A stretch of 64,000 nt of DNA from Paralvinella palmiformis (Eukaryota; Annelida; Polychaeta; Terebellida; Alvinellidae). Made by a program: the position numbers and the translations under genes. The notes under the pieces were generated by a model. It was not told where the DNA came from, did no database searches, and worked only from the letters and a program-made list of their open reading frames with translations. Where the stretch lies: positions 437,501 to 501,500 of the forward strand of contig JAODUP010000456.1 in the NCBI GenBank assembly GCA_025642065.1. Direction: 5' to 3'. Numbering within the stretch: the stretch's first letter is position 1; every line of letters begins with the position of its first letter. Below, one piece after another: positions 1-11,519 of this stretch.

Positions 1-331
1 TCCCCAAAGGGAAATGGTTCTATGTAGGCTACGCACAAAAAGCGGTTTCAAACAAAACGTACCATTTCACACCACAACTCGCAGTCATCAACACGTGCAT
101 GTGGCTCAATAGTAGGTTAACATATGCTTAGTATACAAGATTAATACTTTCACACCACAATTTACATTCAACAGTAATTTGCTGTGGCTCAAAGATAACC
201 TATACATAAAAAATATTTCGACATCACAGATGCTGTTCTGAGCTCCATTGTGGGCTCGAATAGCTAAACAAATCCTACCTATATCAGCTGTACGGACAGA
301 GGTACGACAGGTCCGGGGTCTCCCAAGCTGT
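1..331. other. Unannotated AT-rich sequence
   Basis: No gene, repeat array or mobile element recognised. Short reading frames here have no recognisable domain. Confidence 0.5.
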
Positions 332-342
332 TGTCTGATCAG

Positions 343-654
343 GCTTTACTTAGCTTTGGTTTTAGGGGAGAATCCCCAGGCTGTCGCTTATTCAGCAAAG
401 ACTCTATGTTGGAGTGGTTGAGAAACCCCTCCCCATCACTCATAGGGAGCAGTACGGAAAGATGGAGCCGAAATACCCTGAGGGTGGTCACTGCCAGAGT
501 GTTTTACGTCCTCGAGGTTTTTTTAATGTCCCCCTTTATTTTTAATAATTCGGTGGAGACATTTAACGTGGTCAGCCACCCACGATGTTGAGAGCCGAGA
601 AATTAATCTCTTGTAAGGTTTCGAACTCTTGCTTCGCCATCCGAGCTCACAATA
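343..654 (-). mobile_element. SINE family 2, degenerate copy with target-site duplication
   Basis: The body closely matches 40645-41017 (shared segments gagaatccccaggctgtcgc, ccctgagggtggtcactgcc and acgtggtcagccacccacga). The flanks 332-342 and 655-665 are identical (tgtctgatcag), an 11-bp duplication expected of target-primed insertion. The tRNA-like head at the right end is much reduced compared with the other copy; only ccgagctcac and part of the B-box side remain. The head lies on the right, so the element is on the minus strand. A reading frame across it (331-591) is incidental. Confidence 0.75.
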
Positions 655-830
655 TGTCTGATCAGAGTAAAATGTTATACCTTTGTGTGTGTATTTAGCC
701 GTTAAATACGTGAAGTTAACAATTAAAGCAGTGTGTTACCTGCATTTCTTAATTATATTGATAACGCTATATTCTTACAAATAAAGTAATAAAAACCTTA
801 TAAAGACAAAGAGGAAGACAACGTTTTAGC

Positions 831-1165
831 AAGTCAGCTTGTCATCCACCCAACCAGTCAGGTTACCAGCCACCCAACCAGCTAGGTTACCATCCACCCA
901 AACTGCCAGGTTACCAGCCACCCAACCAGTCAGGTTACCAGCCACCCAACCAGTCAGGTTACCAGCCACCCAACCAGTCAGGTTACCAGCCATCCAACCA
1001 GTCAGGTTACCAGCCACCCAACCAGCCAGGTTATCAGCCACCTAACCAGTCAGGCTACCAGCCACCCAAACAGCCAGGTTACCAGTCAGTGAACTAGTTA
1101 GGTTGTTAGCCACCCAAACAACCAGGTTACCAGAAAGCAAACCTGCCATGTTACCGGCCAGCTAG
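831..1165. repeat. 24-bp minisatellite
   Basis: About 13 tandem copies of a 24-bp unit near gttaccagccacccaaccag plus tcag. Because 24 is a multiple of three, both strands stay open and encode 8-residue peptide repeats. This explains two overlapping opposite reading frames (826-1041 and 839-1045), which I do not call genes. Confidence 0.9.
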
Positions 1166-1169
1166 CCAA

Positions 1170-1440
1170 AACAAATAGGCAGATATATTAACAAATAGAC
1201 AGATAAACAAACAATGGGGCATACAGACAGACAGTGAGACAGGCAGAAATATAAATAGAGAGACAGATAGACAGACAGACATACAGTGAGACAGACAGAC
1301 ATACAGACAGACAGACAGAGTGACATACAGACAGACATACAGGCAGTAGGAAAACAGACAGACGGACGGACAGATAGTGGGACAGACAGACAATTAGACA
1401 GTGAGGCAGGCAGGTAGACAGAAAGGATGATACAAACAGA
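1170..1440. repeat. Degenerate (ACAG)n tetranucleotide array
   Basis: Runs of acagacagacagacatacag with frequent substitutions. The Cys/Leu/Ser/Val-rich reading frames on the complement are products of the repeat. Confidence 0.9.
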
Positions 1441-3160
1441 CTGATCAAACCATAAATTAAAAGAAGACCATTCTACATGTCATTCTTAGATAATTTTATT
1501 TGAGATTATTAAATCTGATAAAGTTTACAGGTGAATGTTTTGAACGGAAAATGTCTTTAATGACAATTAATCTTTGGTAACTTATGTCATCTTTTAGTAG
1601 GTAGGTAGGTATATAAGTAGATTGGTATACCATACTTCCGGGTGTTATATACTTAACCAAAGGTTACATATTACTATAACAGGCGTGTGTTATTATTTAC
1701 AGACAGGGTGCGAGACGGTATTAGGTAGATACAGAAAAAAACTGAATCATTATTTTGATTTTAAAATTTGTGTCTCTGTCATCAAGATCGAGAATAATAA
1801 ATCAGGATCACAAAAGAGTATTATCTCGAAAATATTAACAGGCAATCAAAGGAATCATCGTCCATCTTTTCCGTAAATTTGGAAAGGAAATAGAAAAGTG
1901 AACGTTGAAAGTGCATCTGATTAATAAAAACAAATCCTGAATTATTTTAAAATCCTGAATTATTATAAAATCCTGAATTTATATTTATTATTCCAGAGGT
2001 AAAATGTTCAAGATAATTTATCCACGAAAACTATATATATATATGCATACATGTATGCATGCATGCCTGACATTCCTCGATATTTTGTATTTAACATGAA
2101 CAAAGAACAGTAATAGTCTTTACTGATAGCGTATATGTCCAATCATGAGCATTAGAAATTGAGGATTGATATTTTTAGTACATAACGTGCAATAATGATC
2201 CAGATGTACTGCTTCATTTTCTGAAGCTGGGGTATCACTTCTTAATATGAAAATTTTACCGAAATATATATTGATATAAAATGTCTTGCCCATAGTCAGC
2301 ATTATATTACCTCAATATAGAGTCTAAGTTGAGAAGAGACTCAGTACACAAAATCATACCAACTAAGGACAGATATGCATAGGGAGTTATTATTTGGCCC
2401 TATGTCCCACCTAAATAAAGCGTTTACTCATCACTGTTTAAAGGTGTTAACATTAATATGATATTAGCAAAAATAATTTCCATATGGTGGAGTATATGTT
2501 TTGAAGTCGCTGAAGAATGACGTGATTATAACCAAATAATTGTTTGATATTAATTAACTGTTAAATCCGATCTGACGACAATATTATATTATCAGATCAT
2601 ATCCTAAATATATTTAATATAGTCTAGACTACTCATCAGTCAGTGGAACCCAGACAATCCGCTCTTTATACATCAATAAATGTGTCACGCCCAGTATGTA
2701 CGGCGGAAGTAAATACTTTTATAGCGGAAACACTTAAAACCGGAACATTTGACATGACAGCTCGTAGAAGAATTTCGGGACCGGAAGATTGAACAGGAAA
2801 GCTCTGCTGCTACAGTAAAATAAGGATAATTGGGTACTTACTGGATAAATCGGTTGACAGAGAAGATAAAGGTTAACAACAATAGAGGATCTTCATGAAT
2901 TTCTTGTGTCGTGTTGTCTGATTGCTGACACTGACATTTATCACCAGGTGGCCAGTTACCTCTCTAAAGATGTTCTCTACCTGTTCACTGACAATTGTAC
3001 TATTTTTAGATAAAGACTTAAAATAAGGTGTATTACAACTATTTGTTTCAAATTCTCGATGTTACATTTTACTTGTCTTCTTCTATCTTGTCTTATATAA
3101 TAATTAATATTAATTTATATTTAATAAAGCGCACTTCCAAGTTGATGCCATTAAAAACGC
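1441..3160. other. AT-rich sequence, no gene seen
   Basis: Only small repeats are visible: three copies of aaatcctgaattat between about 1932 and 1982, and a short palindromic run of atgcatacatgtatgcatgc at 2043-2066. Frames at 1622-1876 and 2120-2302 match nothing I know. Confidence 0.5.
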
Positions 3161-3164
3161 TCTT

Positions 3165-3600
3165 ATATTGCCATATCTTGTCTCATATTGCCGTATCTTA
3201 TTTTATATTGTCTTATATTGTCTTTTGTTGTCTCATCTTGTCTTATGTTGCCTTATCTTGTCTTATATTATCCTGTGTTACCCTATATTGTCTTATTTTG
3301 TCTTATGTTGCCTTATCTTGTCTTATCTTGTCTTATTTAATAGTATCTTGTTTTATGTTGCGTTATCTTATGTTATCTTATCTTTTCTTATATTATCTTA
3401 TGTTTCCTTGTCTTGTATTGTCTTATCTTGTCTTATCTAACCTTATCTTGTCTTATCTTGTCTAAAGTTGGCTTATCTTGTCTTATGTTACTTTATCTTG
3501 TCTTATCTTGTCTTATCTAACCTTATCTTGTCTTATCTTGTCTTAAGTTGGCTTATCTTGTCTTATGTTACTTTATCTTGTCTTATCTTGTGTTGTCTGT
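3165..3600. repeat. 10-bp tandem repeat (tcttatcttg)n
   Basis: About 40 imperfect copies of tcttatcttg and tcttatgttgcc variants. The local hydrophobic Leu/Ser/Tyr reading frames (3028-3465, 3168-3440) come from this repeat. Confidence 0.9.
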
Positions 3601-4389
3601 TATTCCCTATTGTTTATGTTATCCATTAATCCTGTTTCATGTTTTTTGTCTCATTATGCTACAGTAGATAATAATTAGATTTATCATATCTTTGATCATC
3701 ATTTGATCATCATGTAACTAACTATTTCTTGATATGAGGACATGTCAGAGCTGACTTGATACAGTTCCGTTTTCTTTACAACGTGAACTAGTCTGATATT
3801 GGTGTTAATATCGTATTTTTTGTGTTACGATCGTTTTATTCAGATGTATAGTAATTAATAGAATCAGTGAGAAATATAGTTTGGAGGTGTACTCTTTACG
3901 GATATGGAAATATTAGTTTGGAGAGTGAGTTTTCTCTTCATGGATTTCCCAGAGGGGGGCTTTGATGTGTTTTGTCCAACGAACACGAGACAAATGGCGC
4001 CCCACCAGAACATGATACATATGTAGTAAACATCTTATTGGTGACAACTATCACAATAAAATGCAACATGATATGTGACTGCCGAAGAAACTGATTTTGA
4101 GGAAAGACGAGCAGCCATCACGAGATGGTTCATCTTCGATTTCTAAATCGTCTGCCTCCGACTCTAACAGATACAGCTGTATATCACACGACTCGTCACT
4201 ATTATCTTACTCTTCTTCCGACATACAATCTTGTAAACACTCAACATTAAAATTGTCCTATTTATTTACGAATCAGAATCTGATGTTGGATGTAGAGTCG
4301 CTATTATTATTGATACGATGAAAAGGCCCTGCAGTGACGTCACAACTGCCATTCGCATTCGCTAGGTGGTGGAAATCATTTCACTGGGA
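3601..4389. other. Sequence without a recognised gene; one Ser-rich reading frame
   Basis: A 74-codon Ser/Asp-rich frame at 4097-4321 ends just left of the inverted-repeat element at 4390. Nothing identifies it as a gene; it may be the edge of an older mobile element. Confidence 0.35.
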
Positions 4390-4948
4390 CCATTGACCTA
4401 AATATAAAACTAGACCGAGCAGTCAGTAGCGTTTGAATTGGCCGCCATGACCAAACAGCTCTGACTTCGGCAAGGGAAAAAGCAGCGTGAAGCGGCTGCG
4501 CTTCGAGTTTTGAACCTACGAATACGGACATTTATTGTGATGTGTGCATTATAATGTTGTATGTGCAGACAATCTGTATTATTCCTCTCCTATTATATGC
4601 CATGAAATATGTAAAAGTCGATCTAGTTTAATTAGGATCAAACGCCAGAGATAGGCCGGGGGTTGTTGTACAGACTAAATATAATAACAGTTAAGCTTAA
4701 TTTCTCGCCCAAAAATCCTGTTTTAATAGCTATTTTAAATGTGTTCCTTATGCTTACCGCTGAAAAGACATCCCGTTTGTATTACTTCCACGCACACGGT
4801 TTATGCAACCATCGATACAACAATAATTCACCACGTTTATAAACCTGATTTTTCCAGTCTGCGTTCCTATTTCCTCGACCGGAAGTTGGGACCTGTTTGC
4901 CATCAAATCGGCGGCCCTGTTCGGTCTAGTTTTCTTTTAGGTCAATGG
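4390..4948. mobile_element. 559-bp non-autonomous DNA transposon (MITE-like) with terminal inverted repeats
   Basis: The left end (4390-4418) and the reverse complement of the right end (4921-4948) read ccattgaccta followed by aaactagaccga, with a 1-base length difference and a few substitutions. The interior has no transposase. Halves of the same element recur in rearranged order at 39533-40352. No clear target duplication is visible, so exact ends and superfamily are uncertain. Confidence 0.75.
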
Positions 4949-5480
4949 TGAATATATAGTTAAATGTAGACCGGGTAGAATACTTCTGTTCAGTGATTAG
5001 CTAATACTATATGATAATGTGATGGACAGGTTCAAAGATTACAATATACTAATACAAGAGGAAGACCAGATCACTTTTGCTCATCCAATTCTCTCAATAT
5101 TTCAATATCCAGAAAGCCTGGTTTACACATATTTCACGGATACCGAATCAGCAAAATAATGTTAAATTTCATCAAACTTTAAATATTCACAGTTCTCATA
5201 TTTCTTTTAGACACGGTACCATATCGTTAATGATGATTAATGAGGAACAGGATCAGATGAAACTCATCGTACAGGCAGCAGTATTAGATATGAGATAGCT
5301 ATATCTAACGAAAACAAACCACAATTATTAGATCAACAGCTAACTTTAGTCACAGACACACAGCCACGTCAAAAGATACCTGATCCAGGACCTGGACGTG
5401 CACAATTCATATCACATATAAAGATGTATCTCACATTGTTTGAATATTTACCACACGGCAAGTTGCTTTCGAAGTCGGAT

Positions 5481-5493
5481 CTTATTGTTGTTG

Positions 5494-5552
<59 letters not shown>

Positions 5553-5557
5553 GATCT

Positions 5558-5601
<44 letters not shown>

Positions 5602-5606
5602 TTATC

Positions 5607-5640
<34 letters not shown>

Positions 5641-5777
5641 CTGTTGTTGTTGTTGCTATTATTATTATTATTATTATTATTATTGATCTTGTTCATTACT
5701 ATTATTAATAATCATAATAATAATAATATTATTATTATTATCAGTAGTAGTAGTAGTAGTGCTGTTGTTGTTGTTGC

Positions 5778-5823
<46 letters not shown>

Positions 5824-5839
5824 GATCTTGTTCATTACT

Positions 5840-5882
<43 letters not shown>

Positions 5883-5975
5883 GTAGTAGTAGTAGTAGTA
5901 GTAGTAGTGATGTTGTTGTTGTTGCTATTATTATTATTATTGTTGTTGTTGTTGTTGTTGTTATAGTTGATTACA
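5481..5975. repeat. Compound trinucleotide array with three repeated modules
   Basis: Blocks of (GTT), (ATT), (AAT), (TTA), (TAG) and (GTT) follow in the same order three times. The modules are punctuated by gatcttgttcattactatta and tgctgttgttgttgctatta. The poly-Ile, poly-Leu and poly-Asn frames here are artefacts. Confidence 0.9.
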
Positions 5976-7649
5976 GGAGATTATAAAATGATAATGAAAG
6001 AATTCAAGTCTCTGGATGGTAACATAATTACACAGTATAATATACGTAAGGTAATTATAACATAGGCCGACTTACGACAAGATCAACTTACGACTGGTCT
6101 GTTGTAACCAATTAAGATCGTAAATTAAGTGCTTTAATTATTAAAATACTTTTACTTTAAATACATATTCACTGAAATTAAGTTACTGTTGACAAATGAC
6201 AATTTATTTTTATTACAATTTATCATCATAATCTATTGAGATGCGGGAGATCAGCTAGTAAACAAACTATGACTGATATTTGTTAATTTGACTTGTATCA
6301 TTGGAAGTCAGATACTTGTCACTTCCCATAGGAAGCCACCAGTCCATTGTTTAGAAGGAAACCAAACTTATCATGTAAATTTCACATGTCCTGTAACAGG
6401 TGCCCGAAGATTGGATATCAGTCTTACCAAGTATCTTACCAAATCTAATCATTAGATTATGTCCTAAGGGGATATTGTCCGGGGGGGGGGGGGCTTTATG
6501 TCCAGTTACCGTTACAATAAAGTAACTATGCCTGATAGATTATCATTATCTATCTAACAATTTATTTATATATCATTCATTCATCCATCCACCGACACGT
6601 CAATCCGAATATTTCTGTTTTATTTTCATAATTTTAACTTTACTGCATTAATACATACCTCATAGCGCATTAATATGTTCAACACCAACATTTATAACGA
6701 TATAAGTTCTAGTCTCTCTAATAGACAACACAACATACTCATCCTGATCAAAGATATATCAAACGATGAAAACATCGCGGACATCAAGGAAAACAAAGGA
6801 AACTGGCGGGGGAGACATAGACCAGGGCAGGTTGTATTTAAAGGGAAGGGAATGGTAGCAATAATTAGAGAAGAGAAAATATTAGAAGTAGTAGGTCAGA
6901 TAATACTACCTGCTGATTAATGATGAAACTGGATATCAACATATTATTGATAATGTATTATCACTGTCCATTTATTGTTCTTCATCTTAAACATCAAACG
7001 ATTGAGTTCATATCATTACAGGTGCCATTGATTACAGGTTATTATTCCGCTGAGAGATAGAAATGACGACAGAGATGGACAAAGAAAAAGGTTATATTAT
7101 GTCATTCTCTAGATAATCTCACATCTAGCATCGATTAGTTTAAAGCTGTGCGGTAAGTACATTAAGATGAATGATCAAAGGAAGCATAAGACAACACAAA
7201 GGAGAGATGAGTGCTTCAGGTGCCGCCCCTCATATTACCCTTTTAATCATGTGATTCGTTTGATGGTCCAGAGGTAGATTTATCGATCAAAAAGTGAGAA
7301 ATTCGACTCCATGAAGTGAAATGATCTTGATTAAAATGTATCTCGTTGTACGGAGATGGGGTTTTGCCACTTAGGCGCCTATACACGCCTATGCAAACAC
7401 ACGCGCGCGTGCGCGCTCACACACACACACACACATAGTAATGTCGAATGTATGTGTTTCCGTTTCCGTAACACATTTATCACATACGAAAAAAAAGGTT
7501 TTTGGGCCCCACTAACCCATTATCACTTTGTAATAATGGCCGAAATGGAATTTATTTTACATGGTTTAGTCACCTCAAATGAGGGAGACACATCGACTGT
7601 AATATAATACTGCTTCACTGAGGAGACTAATTATAAATAAATTTAGAAT
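5976..7649. other. No confident gene
   Basis: The frame at 6675-6920 (81 codons, Asn/Ile/Lys-rich start, then a Gly/Arg/Lys segment) has no domain I recognise. A G12-13 homopolymer lies near 6481-6493, a short CA run near 7421-7436, and an alternating purine/pyrimidine gc tract near 7400-7417. Confidence 0.4.
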
Positions 7650-7815
7650 TTACAATGGATGACATATTCGGTGGAGAAAACCTTGCCTGTTGCCTGATTG
7701 GATTCCTCCTACTAAAGTGCCACGGCCGGGATTCGAACCTCCGACCTTCTGCACAGCATAGCCATGAGTAAAATAGTCCCAAGCTTTTACCCACTAGGCC
7801 ATACCCACCAGTGTA
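7650..7815 (-). mobile_element. tRNA-derived SINE, third family
   Basis: On the minus strand the head reads tggcctagtgggtaaaagc (A-box-like) and, about 40 bases later, ggttcgaatcccgg (B box), as in RNA polymerase III promoters. The spacing is longer than in a normal tRNA. Target duplications were not found, so the left limit is approximate. Confidence 0.6.
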
Positions 7816-7933
7816 TATATATTTTATAAGGTATATATTTATGTATGCTTATCTATATGTATGTTTAGGTTGATGTATATTTAGGTTTATGTGTTTGCAC
7901 ATTGATGCATACCAAGGTTGACGGCATTTTTAG

Positions 7934-7937
<4 letters not shown>

Positions 7938-7984
<47 letters not shown>

Positions 7985-8002
7985 ATAGATAGATAGATAG
8001 AT
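7938..8002. repeat. (TA)n(GATA)n microsatellite
   Basis: About 20 TA dinucleotides followed by six tagatagata-type repeats. Confidence 0.95.
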
Positions 8003-8927
8003 ATCTTTCTCTCTCTTTGTCATTTACCATCGCTCTTGTTTTGTACTTCACTGATTTGGCACGAATTATATGGTGTACAGACAAAGACCCCTTTGGATAA
8101 GACATCACAGGATAAAAGATCCTAGGTCAAAAGCCGCTTATAGTAAAATCCCCTTGCCTCGCGTGGAAATTGAAAAAAAGTCCCCACCTCTATGTCATAT
8201 CCTAAAAAGGTTTAAACTTGTTTAAGTTTTAGATAAAAAGTGATTACAGTTTTGAGGTTCTGGATGACTTCCGTGTTGTGTATTGGTTGAACTGATAAAT
8301 GATTATCATAATATTGAGATAATATTGGTGTTGGCTCAATTTGTTATCCTATTTATACTAATTATAAACCTTTTGATCAGTACAAGACAATTCTGAACTG
8401 CTCTTAATGCAATGATAACAAAATAATCATTCCAATGTCCAACGTTTTCATAACTTAATTGCAAAATATAATTTGGCTTCAGAGAGGCTTTTGTTATCAA
8501 TTGCTCATTGGTTTCTCTTTAAATTGCAATTGCACTGAAGTTCATAGTCGATTATTTATTGATATATTAAGTCACTTAAGAACAGAATAAAACAAACCAA
8601 CGGTAGCCAGCCACAGCAATCTCATACAAATATATCGCTAAAACATAATTTATAGTCCACAGCTATATATAACCATTGTCGTCTGAAGGCTGTAGTACTC
8701 AGGGCTCAAATAAAGACAGCTGCATCAACAAGCAGAGTATGTAGTGGAATGTTTATTACACACCAGCTGCCGAGATGTACCCCCATCGCAGCTAGCATTA
8801 CATATTCAAGACACTTGTGGGGTGCATACCAAACCTGAAAAACTGCAAACGAAATATAACTCCTACAGTTCATTTTATGTCAGATGTGTACACAATATGA
8901 TAAACATTTTAATGAAGCCATCATCTT
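8003..8927. other. AT-rich sequence without recognised genes
   Basis: No domain or array recognised. The right end may include the divergent 5' part of the adjoining LINE. Confidence 0.4.
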
Positions 8928-9598
8928 ATGTTATGTGCATCGAGTGATATTATATTCTTGCAGGAAACATGGTTAACGGATTTTGATACACAATGTTTAG
9001 CCATTATTAGTGATGAACTTTATGCTAAAGGTATTTCTTCAATGGGTTCCAGTATACATCTCGTCGCTTGTAGTCCAGATGGTGGACTAGGTATATTATG
9101 GAGAACATCTCTAGGTGAGAACTGTAATATTGTAGATGCAAGACTTCTGGGTATTGCGATTGTTATTAAAAATAGTGATGATGAAATTAAACTGCTATTT
9201 GTTAATATTTATATGCCATTTGATTGTGTTGATAATACAGATGACTTCATGCAGTATTTGTTTAGAGTTAATGATATTTTTAAATATATCCTGCTCCATA
9301 TGTGTACGTTATTGGTGAACTTAATGCTACCATCAAAAGGAACCAATGTAGTTCTAAATTTAGTGAAACGTTATTGAAGTTTTGTAATGATGAAGGTGTT
9401 TTAATGACTGATTATGACTACCTCTCTAAGGACTCATACACTTTTACTAGTTCTGGACATAAAACTGTGAGCTGGTTGGATCATATACTTACTACCAGCA
9501 CTGGTCGGGATCTTATAGAACATATTGATGTCGTAAACAATTTTGTATCTTCTATTGTTACTTTTGAACTGTCATTGTATCCATGTCATGGAACATAA
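8928..9598 (+). pseudogene. AP-endonuclease-like domain of LINE family A (frameshifted)
   Basis: In the frame 8928-9377 I see F-L-Q-E-T-W-L (the catalytic Gln-Glu block), G-G-L-G-I-L-W and N-I-Y-M-P. After a frameshift near 9300, 9302-9598 continues with V-I-G-E-L-N-A (normally G-D-F-N-A, here Asp is Glu) and S-W-L-D-H-I-L (the S-x-x-D-H block). The order is that of the target-nicking endonuclease of Jockey/CR1/I-like retrotransposons. Presumed inactive. Confidence 0.8.
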
Positions 9599-10020
9599 CG
9601 AATGCAATTTTATTCCACGTATTGATTGGTCTTCCATCGATTCTCCTTCAATTGATGGATATCACAATAAAACTTCTCAGTTGTTGTGTAATATTACTCT
9701 TGATTATGACATGCTTAGTTGCAATGTAATATCGTGTAATAAATCAGGTCTTAAATGATCTATAGACAATATGTAATTGTGTATCATTAAGGCTCTGTGT
9801 GAATCTAGTCACAATTTGATTCCTATTTTGAGAACAAAAGAAACATTTCAGCCTATAGCTGGGTGGAATGACTATGTTAAAACAGCTCACTCATATGCCC
9901 GGGAGGCGTTTTTACTTTGGCAGTCTAACTCTAAGTCAAGATTTGGACCCATATGTGACATCATGAATTGCTTTAGCAAATAAGCTTCTGTTAAAAGACA
10001 ATGTCCGTTTTGGGAAGGAA

Positions 10021-11488
10021 GTGAGCAAGATAAACCGTACTGATAGTAATATTCTGGCATCAACAATAAATGGTGTTACAGGTGAAAATAATATAACTAA
10101 GGTGTGGTATAACTACTATTACAAGTTGTTGAACTCAAATGGAAATACTTCCAATCAACCCTATGTTGAATATATCATTAATGATATTGTACACTCACAA
10201 TCATTATTCTCATGGTTCTCTGCATTAGATATGAAACATGTAATTAATAAACTTTAAATGGGTACAAGTGCAGGTACTGACTCAATGCAAGGTGAACAGT
10301 TCAAGTATGCGCACTCTAAGGTTGCTGGTTTGTTATCAATACTGTTTAATACTATGTTCTACACAACTATTTACCACGTAAGCTTATCGAGATTATTATT
10401 GTTCCTATTATAAAGAATCAAAAGGCTCTTATTACAGACAAAGACAACTACATGCCTATTACCATTAATAGTGTTGTTTCCATGATCTGGGAACTCTTAT
10501 TGTTGATTAGACTACAGTTTCAGTTAGAAATGTCTAGTAATCAGTATGGATTTAAAAGTAAACATGGTACAGACATGTGTGTTTACATTCTCGGGCAGAT
10601 AACAGAATATTACAACCCACGCTCTAGTCTAGTATATATGTGTTATCTTGATGCTTCAAAAGCATGTCATCGCTGGTATTGTCAACAAACATTTTGTGAC
10701 GTTGGGGTAACCAATTCTCCCAATTCTTTACTGTGTCTAATGGTGTAAGATAGCATGGAAATATCTTATCTGTGTTGTTAAATATATACATGGATGAGCT
10801 CAGTTGCAACTTCAATCAGAGTTATATTGATTTTAGTATGAATGGCATTATCATAAATCAATTAATGTACGCGGATGATCCCTGCATTATACCTCCCTCA
10901 CCTTCAGCTCTCCAGGAACTGCTTGATATATGTGCTTACTTGTGTATGTATTTCAAACTAAATTCACTGAATGGTTTATTTGTACCTACTCTCTGCCTTA
11001 ATGGTGTACCTCTGACTTTCGTGACAAATAACAAATATTTAGGTGTAATTATACATGACAAACATCAGGATGATGATGATATCATGAGATATGTTAAATC
11101 ACTTTATTCAAGAGGAAATATGGTTATCAGTCGCTTCAAAACATCTCCCTCCAGTATTAAAGTAAAATTATTTAGATCATTCCTTTGCAATGCCTATGGC
11201 TGTCATTTATGGTTAACGTATAAACAGTATACATATAAGTGTGTTGTAGTGGCCTTTAATAATATATACAGAAACTTATTTGGTATTTTAAGGGGGGGGA
11301 TGTCTGCAATTTATGTCAAAAATAATACTGATTTATTTGGGGTGCTGGTTCGCAATCATTCTAGTTCTTGTGCTAGATGGACGAAAATACTTAATTTAAA
11401 ATGTGTTTATAATTGGTTATGTGTATTATATATTTCAATATATAATAATGCATATGTATATAGAATTTTATATTCTGAAATAAATTGA
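10021..11488 (+). pseudogene. Reverse transcriptase domain of LINE family A (broken)
   Basis: A pre-RT segment at 10021-10257 ends at an in-frame stop; its equivalent in copy 2 at 32984 reads through. Next come N-Q-Y-G-F-K-S-K-H-G-T-D-M and Y-L-D-A-S-K-A (10520-10670, RT motif A region). The frame 10772-11488 carries the catalytic Y-A-D-D box near residue 33, followed by N-K-Y-L-G-V-I-I and a thumb-like tail. Several frame changes separate these blocks. The family is the non-LTR reverse transcriptases; clade not assigned. Confidence 0.85.
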
Positions 11489-11519
11489 TTGAATTGAATT
11501 AAATAATTAATCATCATTC

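Larger units (their letters stand above)
8928..11506 (+). mobile_element. Non-LTR retrotransposon family A, decayed copy 1 (endonuclease + reverse transcriptase)
   Basis: The longest of three loci of this LINE family. The order is AP-type endonuclease (8928-9600), spacer, then reverse transcriptase (10020-11488), then a short 3' end with aaataaattg and a gattgaattgaatt tail. The same 3' end occurs near 33700 and 51010. The 5' end is truncated or too diverged to define. Stops and frameshifts break it into at least six frames, so it cannot be autonomous. Confidence 0.85.

Noticed and set aside
4097..4321. Ser-rich protein gene
   Set aside because: Short, single frame, no homology I can name; may be an old element edge.
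5424..5986. Poly-Ile/Leu/Asn/Ser reading frames
   Set aside because: Products of the trinucleotide array.
6675..6920. Small gene of 81 codons
   Set aside because: No recognisable domain, no supporting signals, and within the size expected by chance in this composition.
7720..7812. tRNA gene on the minus strand
   Set aside because: The spacing between the A and B boxes is too long, and a SINE-like body follows.
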